Source: Eubacterium sp. AF16-48
GTDB taxonomy: Bacteria > Bacillota > Clostridia > Lachnospirales > Lachnospiraceae
Length of the DNA: 5,607 nucleotides
Direction of reading: 5' to 3'
NCBI RefSeq assembly: GCF_003479405.1
Contig: NZ_QUHB01000024.1
Coordinates: 1-5,607, forward strand
The first letter of the stretch is position 1. Every line of letters starts with the position of its first letter. The translations under genes and the position numbers were made by a program. Positions 1-5,607 of this stretch are shown piece after piece. Below the pieces are notes generated by a model. It had not been told where the DNA came from and did no database searches. It saw only the letters and a program-made list of their open reading frames with translations.

Positions 1-3000
1 TTCTGTCTTTCCAGACAACTGATTCAACCTGTTGTAGGAATAGTAATTATATGTTGCCTCATCAAAAGTTTTGTCCGTTGCTACCGTATCTTTTTTGATG
101 ATTTTTTCATAAGTTCTATTTCCCACACTGTCATATGAATATGAAGACGTTATTGTTTTGTATGTAAGTTTATTATTTTTTACCGATTCTACCAGCTGAT
201 TTAATTTGTTATAAGTATAAGTCACATCCTCATCTTTTAGATTGTTGCTGTAATTATACTTTTCGTGCTTATACGTGATGTTCGAATTCTTATCATATTC
301 ATAATCATACTGTTCAAGAATTAAATCTTTATTGGTACTGTTATAGTACTTCATTGAAAGAACTCTGTCAAATACATCATAACTATAATCACGTTCCACA
401 TAATCTGAATCCTTGTTTAAGAAATTTTGAAAATCCTTAATACAAGATATTTTTCCATCACTATAATATTCATATTTTCTTATAGCTGCCGCATCGTCAC
501 CTGATAACAGTCCATCAATTTCTGTTATCCATTTATCCTTATTATACTTAAAAGCTATTCCCTTAAGTTCATCCCCTGTTGTATTCGGATAATATATTTT
601 TGCTATATTATCATCTATGTTATACACATATTTGAGCTTTGCATTTTCAACTTCACTGTCAGATGGTTTACTTGTTGCATTGATTTCCGCAACAGATATA
701 TTGCGCCCGTAAGCATCATACTCATAAAACGTATATCTATACGGTATACCGTTTTTATTATCTATTGCCTCAATTATATTTCCTTCTCCATCATAGATAT
801 ATTCTGTTGAATTTATCTCATTTCCGTTTGCATCAAATGCAGATTTCTTAACATTGTTTCCATAAACATCATATGTAAATGTCAGATATGAACCGTCACT
901 ATAAGCTTCCTTTATTTTCTGCCCGTTAACGTCATATTCATATGTTGTTTCAATACTTCCACTACTAGTTTCATCCTTTATGGATAATACCTGTTCTGTA
1001 CCGTTTGTTGTTGTTTTTGAAACACTTCCCAGCGCATCTGTTACCGTATCAACAACTGATTTTATATTTCCTTTTGAATCTTTTTCTATATTATCATAGC
1101 TGTATTGATTACTTGTTCCGACAGCAGTCGTCACTTTAGTAACCCTTCCCTGCTCATCATACTCATAACATGTACTGTTTCCATTAGCATCAGTCGATTT
1201 TATCAGCATTCCCGCTGCATCATATTCATTTGATGTAACAATTGAATTTTCTCCCACTTTGAATGTATCACCTGCTACCTCCGGATTAATAATTGTGTCC
1301 GTTTGATTGCCATATGCATCATAAGTATTGACAGATAATTTTCCTTCTGCAATTTCATTCGCATCTGTTTCATTCATTCCACCCGTATAAGTAGTAAAAA
1401 TTCTTCCATCGTTATCATAAGTGTAATCCACATACAAACCATTGTTTAATTCTCTAACGGTTCTTCCCAAACTGTCTGTATATGTCTTACCTACAACTTC
1501 ATCACTTGTATTGGTAATAGTAGTTACAGTAGCATTCTTTACAGTCATCATGCCTTTACCTGTATTGATAGAAACACTTCCATAACTGTATGCCGTTCTT
1601 GTTACTTTTTCATCACTTCCTACAATTAATTTTGTCTCAATAACACGATTCATTGAATCATATGTATATTCAGTTATTCGTCCCTCTTCATCAACCGACT
1701 TTATCTTGCTTCCATTTTTATCATAACCATTTTCTGTATTTTTTGTAGTTTTCTTACCATTTACCTGAGCTGTTTCAGTTGTTTTTATAACTCTGAGAAA
1801 TTCATCGTATTTATAAGAAGTAGTAATATTATTTGTTTTGTCTGTCTCTGTTATGACATTTCCTACTTCATCATAAGTATAGATGTTTTCCTCATTAACA
1901 GTTCCTTCAGAGGATGACTCGGACAGTTCATCACCATCAGCATTGTACTGTGTATCATCGCTATATGTTTCAAGACCATATTTTTCGGCATTATCTGACT
2001 CTACGTCTTCCACAATAATCTCATTGCTTGTATCAACCGTTCCATCTGCATTATATCTATAATTTGTTATTGTATTGGTAACCTTATCAATTAATTTTAC
2101 CGTATTTCCCTGATCATCATATTGATACACTTCATGAGAGCTGATAATTCCATTTGCATTTTTTTCAATCATCTCTGTTGGAAGATTAATTACACTATCA
2201 GCTCTTCCTTTACTGTAATCATATGAATATTTTGTAATGCTTCCATCTACATCCACCTGCTCTGTTACATTTCCATGGGAATCATATACAGTTTTATCAG
2301 ATTTACCTGATGTTTTTTTGACAACAGTATCCCCTTCAAGTGCATAGTAAGAAGTCCTATCTGTCGATTCGGTGAGCAGTGTCTTATTGTTTTTATCATC
2401 ATACTTATATTCCGATTTATTTCCTGATGCATCTGTTTTAACAGTAATTTTTCCCTGTTCATCGAAAACATAGCTTTCACTATACAACTCAGTTTCCACC
2501 TGTTTCTTTTTCACTGTAATTGTTACACTTTTATTTGCTTTATCTTCAATGCGGTTGAATTCCATATTATCCCCATTTGGATAAACAAATTTATCCATGG
2601 AGTCACCAACGTATTCAACACAATAATTGTTTCCCTCAGCATCACTTATAACACTTACGTTTCCATTTTTATATGAATAATTGTAATCTATCTTTCCACC
2701 CTTTGTTCCTACAAAAGTTGCTCTCACCAAATAACCGTTTTCGTAACTGTATTGATAACCATATTCGCTATCTGTTCCTTTCGCAGCTGTTATATTGCTT
2801 ATAAATCCTTCCTTATTGTAGGAATACTCTGCCTTCTGACCACTGCTTGTTACTACTTCCGCAATTTTTCCATTTTTCTCATTATACCTGATATACACAA
2901 ACGTATCATTATTTTCTTCGATTAATATCAATCTTCCACAGTCATCAAATCTATAAACTTCACCTTCTTTTTCTGTGATTTTATAATAAACATCTAATTC

Positions 3001-5607
3001 TAAGTTTGTATTGCTTATAACATTTCCATTTGTGTCTTTCTTTTCTATGGTTTTATACAAGATATCATCGTCTGTCTCTAAACTTAATTCTGAATTCTCA
3101 ACACATTTATATGTATCTCCTTCTTTCACAAATGTGTATATTGATTTTGTATCGTCTGAATAGTAGATTTTATCATCTGTTTCAGATACATACATATCAT
3201 ATGCATCACTCCAACCATAACCAAATGAAGAAACTACCTGAGCTTTCGAATTATACACTCTGGAGATATTAATTGGTATTTGTGGTGCCGGAAGTGTAAT
3301 GTCATTTTGCTCATATATAAAATTTCCTTTTGAAAGTTCCACATATCCCGTACCGTTTGGAGTTGAAACTGATTCATATTCGTATAGACTATTATTTCCC
3401 AATCTATCTGAAATTGTCTTTGCAGATAAAGTTGTTGAACTAATTTCTTCCGAAAAAGCACTATTCTGTGTCTGCTTTTCTTTTATTGCTCTGATTTTAT
3501 AGTAATATATTGTATTTTCATTTCCAGATACCTTAATTGCTCCCTTTGATGATGCTGTTTTTATCAGGGTATCATCATCCGGTATAAAAAGGGGAGTTGT
3601 TCCTCTATATACCTGATACTTAATACTATCATTAAATTTACCACTTTTTGTAGAAAATCTTAAAACGGTATTTCCACCAATCTGCTCTACAGCATAAACA
3701 TCAGTTGGAGCATAATCCTCCAATGCCTGTTCTGTTTTTTCATAATAGTAATTATATGAAACATCGTCAGACACATTTCCTGCTTTATCAATAGCACGTA
3801 CTTTTATATTATACTTGCCATCATTATTAAAATCTTTTTCTTGTAGTCTCGCCTCACCATTTGCCTCGTAACCTAATGTCTGATATTTTCCATCATCAAT
3901 TTTAACCTGAATTTCTGATAAATTGTCATCTTCAAAATCACTCCATTTAATCACTGGCAAATCACTGCTTGAATTGAAAAATCCTGTTTTAGGAGTTATT
4001 TTCACAGTTCCCTTTGTAGGGTTTGTTATATCTCTATAATATAAGCACTCTTCTTCTGTGTCATTACCTGCTTTATCAGTTGCTGATATTGCAATGGAAT
4101 TTCCCCCTTCTTCAATATTCTCTATTGTTACTGTTCCTTTATTTTCCAATAACGTCTGACTCTTGCCATTAACGGTGAGTCTATAATCCTTTAATGTTCC
4201 ATCGTTAATGCTATATTCTAATTGTGGCATATCGGGACTGTTATCATATTTATCTTCATCCGTATCCGGAATCACCTTCATATCTATTTCAGGAGCGTCA
4301 TCATCATAATAATATGTAAACTTCTTTTCACTGCTTACATTTCCTGCTCTATCTGTTGCTCTTACAGCTATTGTATTAACCTTTTCTGATTCTAAATCAC
4401 CAATTGTAGCATTGCCTGTATTGCTATCTGCTAATGCCGCATAGTTTCCATTATTAACCTTTACCTGAATTGACAAAAGATTCTTTTCAGTAACATTCCA
4501 TGTTATCTTAGGCAATTTATTACTATATGAAGAAGCAGACGTAGATGGTGTTATCGTTACCGAATTCAGTACAGGTGCCGTTCTATCGATTACAAAACCT
4601 ATTGCTTTTTCCGGCGATTTTATTCCTCCTTTATCTACCCCTCTTACATAGAGATAATAATGCCCCTCTTTCCAACCTGAACTTGCATCTATTGTCTTTG
4701 TTCCGCTTGAAGTTGTACCTAATTTTGTTGAATCTGAATATGCAATATAATCTGTTGTTGCTGAATGTGTAGATTCATCATAGTTTTTAACTTTGTACTG
4801 AACATAATCCAGCGCCTTTGATGTTATGCCACTCCATGAAACCTGCAGCTTTTCTCCTGACTTTATGTGCACTTTTGTGAGGCTAACGTTTTCCGGCTTT
4901 GTTGGTCCGTCATAATATACTACTTCCATTTTTGGCATTTTTGATGTTGAAGCAGTTCTTGAGCCATAGAATTTTACATATGAGGAAGCTGATTCTTTTT
5001 CTGCTTTAAATACCAGTCCATAATTTTTATTTCCACTTCCTGAACCCTTTGCAACATTTCTTGCCCATGTTGTCATATTTAAAGTTTTCTTTGCATCAGC
5101 AGTTCCACTGGATGTAAATGTTGCCAGTGAATCACCTGTACCCCCCGGCTGATTATTCCATGTAATATTTCTGCACGCAAATTCATTCTTTACCGGTTCA
5201 ACATTAATTTTTACGCCCTTTGTGTTTGCTCCATTCTCATACAATATCAGTTTTGCACTTTCCACATATTTTCCGCGTACAGTGCTTTTTAAATCAAGTG
5301 CTCTCATGTATGTTCTAAACAATCCCTGACTTCCTTTTCCAACAGAGAAAGCTTTAACACCACTTGCATAATAATTAACATCAGGATTTGCCTTTAAAAT
5401 ATAAGCCTCACCTAATTCACCGGTTCCTTCCCATGTGACTGACGGATCAATTGTAACAGGATACTTTCTGTCAGTTGAAGTCAAATAGTCATTATCTACA
5501 ACTATTTTTAATATATATGCATTTATTCCCTTTGTTTCAGAAACGGACTTCTCTAATTCATAATGTACATCTTCACTGTATGCTTTTCCCGTACTATCAT
5601 TCATTGA
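1..5607 (-). CDS. Partial giant Rhs/YD-repeat protein, WapA-like secreted polymorphic-toxin type (both ends missing)
   Basis: Reading the complement from 5607 to 1 gives 1,869 sense codons with no stop and no frameshift, about 200 kDa of protein. Order of parts: YPVTIDP linker (residues 49-55), DNRLRE-type domain (57-232), Fn3-like domain (235-340), three Ig-like domains (341-625), Fn3-like domain (633-728), DUF6531-like module (752-830), and about 35 YD repeats (885 to the window edge). In known Rhs proteins the YD repeats fold into a beta-barrel shell that encloses a C-terminal toxin. In Gram-positive WapA-type proteins this cargo acts in contact-dependent competition. Here the cargo, signal peptide and any wall anchor are outside the window, so a toxin role is inference. 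Met2 (5602-5604) is not a credible start: the reading frame continues upstream of it, no signal peptide follows, and the text reads as mid-domain. Cysteines are very few (about seven), as expected for an exported protein. An adhesin or carbohydrate-binding surface protein without a toxin remains possible. Confidence 0.95.
1222..1305 (-). other. Non-repeat insert in the YD array (residues 1435-1462)
   Basis: Between N-T-Y-D-A-Y-G-N and N-E-Y-D-A-A-G-M is a segment reading Q-T-D-T-I-I-N-P, then G-D-T-F-K-V-G-E-N-S-I-V-T-S. It does not fit the YD pattern but keeps a strand-turn-strand look. I have the impression that a similar Q-T-x-T-x-x-N-P segment occurs in other clostridial YD proteins, but I cannot verify this here. 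It may be a lineage-specific shell element. Confidence 0.4.
1885..2025 (-). other. Acidic, Ser/Asn-rich interruption in the YD array (residues 1195-1241)
   Basis: Between Y-R-Y-N-A-D-G-T-V and Y-T-Y-D-E-V-G-N-V lies a 47-residue stretch with 16 Asp or Glu and only one Lys. It includes V-E-D-V-E-S-D-N-A-E and E-L-S-E-S-S-S-E-G. One weak repeat-like element (T-Q-Y-N-A-D-G-D-E) sits in the middle. It is probably a loop projecting from the shell, or a pair of badly decayed repeats. No function can be read from it. Confidence 0.5.
3118..3354 (-). other. DUF6531-like module at entry to the Rhs core (residues 752-830)
   Basis: The stretch G-T-G-Y-V-E-L-S-K-G-N-F leads to N-D-I-T-L-P, then I-S-R-V-Y-N-S (782-787 is S-R-V-Y-N-S), then F-G-Y-G-W-S-D with Trp799 at 3211-3213. 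This is the characteristic pattern of the module that begins Rhs cores: G-N followed by a D-x-x-[LI]-P strand, R-x-Y-N-S, then G-x-G-W. In WapA-type proteins it marks the change from N-terminal spacer domains to the YD shell. Residues 815-885 continue as the early shell strands, with Y-Y-S-D-D, Y-T-F and Y-Y-K-I-T-E-K-E-G, and lead directly to the first clear YD repeat. Confidence 0.8.
3424..3711 (-). other. Fibronectin type III-like domain 2 (residues 633-728)
   Basis: After a short acidic linker, the chain enters A-P-T-D-V-Y-A-V, then T-V-L-R-F-S-T, Y-Q-V-Y-R-G-T-T-P and I-Y-Y-Y-K-I-R-A-I, and exits S-E-E-I-S-S-T-T. The A-P-T-x-V start, the Y-x-V-Y-R strand and the late Y-Y-Y-K-I-R-A-I strand are typical of Fn3 domains in secreted bacterial proteins. 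It is the last spacer before the Rhs shell begins. Confidence 0.65.
3733..4032 (-). repeat. Bacterial Ig-like domain, tandem copy C (residues 526-625)
   Basis: This is the third unit. It opens D-I-T-N-P-T-K-G, then V-K-I-T-P-K-T, L-P-V-I-K-W-S-D, I-Q-V-K-I-D-D-G-K-Y-Q-T-L, and closes with V-R-A-I-D-K-A-G-N-V-S (signature 607-612). The I-Q-V-K-[VI] strand is nearly identical to that of copy A. At DNA level the D-K-A-G-N block is also similar: 3773-3798 here resembles 4061-4083 in B and 4337-4359 in A. This supports descent by duplication. The exit Y-N-Y-Y-Y resembles the exit of A. Confidence 0.75.
4033..4305 (-). repeat. Bacterial Ig-like domain, tandem copy B (residues 435-525)
   Basis: This is the second unit. 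It opens D-D-D-A-P-E-I-D-M, then V-I-P, M-P-Q-L-E-Y-S-I-N-D-G, a Y-R-L-T-V-N-G-K-S-Q-T-L strand, and closes with I-S-A-T-D-K-A-G-N-D (signature 511-516). It is the most divergent of the three: it lacks the Trp seen in the third strand of A and C (L-E-Y instead of I-T-W or I-K-W), and its early loop is rich in Asp and Glu. Its signature lies 92 residues after that of copy A. Confidence 0.7.
4306..4587 (-). repeat. Bacterial Ig-like domain, tandem copy A (residues 341-434)
   Basis: This is the first of three tandem Ig-like units. It opens D-R-T-A-P-V-L, then V-T-I-T-P, a L-P-K-I-T-W-N strand, I-Q-V-K-V-N-N-G-N-Y-A-A-L, and closes with V-R-A-T-D-R-A-G-N-V (signature D419 to V424) and a tyrosine-rich F-T-Y-Y-Y exit. 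Units of this kind, with a D-x-A-G-N-x-S ending, are common spacers in surface proteins of Firmicutes. It matches copies B and C over its whole length, most clearly to C. Confidence 0.75.
4588..4905 (-). other. Fibronectin type III-like domain 1 (residues 235-340)
   Basis: The segment starts P-T-K-P-E-N-V-S-L, continues with a K-L-Q-V-S-W-S-G strand and a Y-V-Q-Y-K-V strand, and ends with H-Y-Y-L-Y-V-R-G-V-D-K-G-G. This is the usual order of Fn3-type strands: proline-rich entry, Trp in the B strand, Tyr in the C strand and a Y-x-V-R-x-x-D pattern late. It sits between the DNRLRE domain and the first Ig-like domain, so it probably acts as a spacer in an extracellular stalk. Assignment to Fn3 rather than a related Ig-like fold is by pattern only. 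Confidence 0.6.
4912..5439 (-). other. DNRLRE-type beta-sandwich domain (residues 57-232)
   Basis: This segment has the sequential hallmarks of the DNRLRE domain found in secreted Gram-positive proteins. An arginine-containing strand (GLFRTYMRALDL) is followed by an S-A-K-L-I-L-Y strand. Next comes the diagnostic I-T-W-N-N-Q-P at 148-154 (about 5146-5166), then a T-T-W-A-R-N-V helix-like stretch. The end is N-Y-G-L-V-F-K, V-K-F-Y-G-S-R and a closing P-K-M-E-V-V-Y-Y strand. The size, about 175 residues, fits the family. Such domains are thought to be structural or surface-binding modules; no catalytic residues are evident. The short loop after Q-P contains a run of six G in the coding strand (5141-5146), but the frame is intact across it. 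Confidence 0.8.
5443..5607 (-). other. Upstream linker region ending in YPVTIDP motif (residues 1-55)
   Basis: The first 55 residues visible are an alternating hydrophobic and polar beta-type segment (for example YILKIVVDNDYL at 31-42) that ends in RKYPVTIDPS, with YPVTIDP at residues 49-55 (5443-5463). In WapA-like and other large Gram-positive secreted Rhs proteins, a YPVxIDP motif commonly sits directly before the DNRLRE-type domain. It is therefore the tail of a larger N-terminal region rather than the protein's start. The motif is read directly; its placement in the family is from general knowledge. Confidence 0.7.

Larger units (their letters stand above)
1..2955 (-). repeat. YD/Rhs repeat array, about 35 degenerate repeats (residues 885-1869, continues past the window)
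   Basis: From Y-R-F-D-D-C-G-R-L at 885-893 onward, the chain is a run of roughly 20-30-residue units with a Y-x-Y-D-x-x-G-[RN]-[VILT] core. Examples are YTYDEVGNV (1244 on), YTYDSMNRV, YTYDNDGRI, YEYDEQGRV, YIYDGEGNI, YEYDAYGRN and YSYDSVGNR, with Y-N-R-L-N-Q-L at the window's left edge (Gln1863 at 19-21). The matching family is RHS_repeat (PF05593) / YD_repeat. In solved Rhs and related Tc-toxin structures these repeats spiral into a hollow beta-barrel. Many units here are degenerate, with Tyr to Asn or Phe changes or a lost Gly, and none appear identical at DNA level, so the array looks old rather than recently expanded. The region has no Rhs terminal core motif, so the array continues to the left of position 1. 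Confidence 0.93.

Noticed and set aside
2265..2480. Minus-strand ORF of 71 codons in a different frame
   Set aside because: It lies inside the YD array, out of frame with it, and its Lys/Met/Ile-rich translation shows no domain. It is a shadow of the large frame.
3030..3272. Plus-strand ORF of 80 codons rich in Leu, Tyr and His
   Set aside because: It is antisense to the DUF6531 module and early shell strands. Its hydrophobic look is what AT-rich antisense of Tyr/Asp/Asn codons produces.
3234..3461. Minus-strand ORF of 75 codons
   Set aside because: It is out of frame with the coherent Fn3 to DUF6531 text that covers the same bases, with low-complexity Gln/Tyr/Leu content and no visible start context.
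3299..3502. Plus-strand ORF of 67 codons with a hydrophobic end that resembles a membrane segment
   Set aside because: It is antisense to conserved Fn3/DUF6531 sequence, and no ribosome binding site or family signature is seen.
3808..3834. Residues 592-600 (D-F-N-N-D-G-K-Y-N) resemble an EF-hand or dockerin calcium loop
   Set aside because: The segment falls at the ordinary D-G-x-Y turn before the V-R-A-x-D-K-A-G-N strand of the Ig-like unit, and there is no second loop or dockerin helix.
4545..4772. Plus-strand Leu-rich ORF of 75 codons that could be taken for a small membrane protein
   Set aside because: It is antisense to Fn3-like domain 1. The Leu richness comes from the complement of Lys, Glu and Asn codons.
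5141..5146. Run of six C (G in the coding strand) as a possible phase-variation slippage tract
   Set aside because: It is short and encodes the end of the ITWNNQP-G-G motif of the DNRLRE domain. The frame is intact on both sides, and only comparison between isolates could show length variation.
5602..5604. Met codon at residue 2 as the real start
   Set aside because: No signal peptide or typical N-terminus follows, and the sequence reads as the interior of the region that leads to YPVTIDP. The frame continues to the edge of the window.
1..5607. Tandem-looking DNA repeats (TCATCATA, CATATTCATA and similar) as a possible CRISPR or satellite array
   Set aside because: These recur because Tyr-Asp-Asp and Tyr-x-Tyr codons recur in YD repeats. 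Spacing is irregular and copies are not identical.

Overview
The whole 5,607-base window lies inside one very large protein-coding gene on the minus strand. Read from position 5607 down to position 1, the frame holds 1,869 consecutive sense codons with no stop. It is open at both ends, so the start codon, any signal peptide and the C-terminus all fall outside. The product is a large, probably secreted or wall-associated, Rhs/YD-repeat protein of the kind found in Gram-positive bacteria (WapA-like polymorphic-toxin architecture).

Residue numbers here count from position 5607. Residues 1-55 are the end of an upstream region, closing with a YPVTIDP motif. Residues 57-232 are a DNRLRE-type beta-sandwich with ITWNNQP at 148-154. 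Residues 235-340 are a fibronectin-III-like domain. Residues 341-625 are three tandem bacterial Ig-like domains, each with a D-[KR]-A-G-N signature. Residues 633-728 are a second Fn3-like domain. Residues 752-830 are a DUF6531-like module that starts the Rhs shell. From about residue 885 to the end of the window there are about 35 degenerate YD repeats. The end of the Rhs core and any C-terminal toxin and immunity gene would lie to the left of position 1.

The DNA is AT-rich. Arginine is mostly AGA, isoleucine is often ATA, glycine is often GGA and tryptophan is TGG, so the standard code fits. With the domain style, this points to a low-GC Firmicute, most likely a gut or rumen Clostridia member such as Lachnospiraceae. 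That assignment is inference from composition and family resemblance, not from a marker gene.

I see no second gene, tRNA, rRNA, mobile element, CRISPR array, promoter or terminator. Short ORFs in other frames on both strands are shadows of the large frame. The family is known. The points worth following are the unusual adhesin-like stalk before the Rhs core, the local anomalies within the YD region, and the unseen variable C-terminus.
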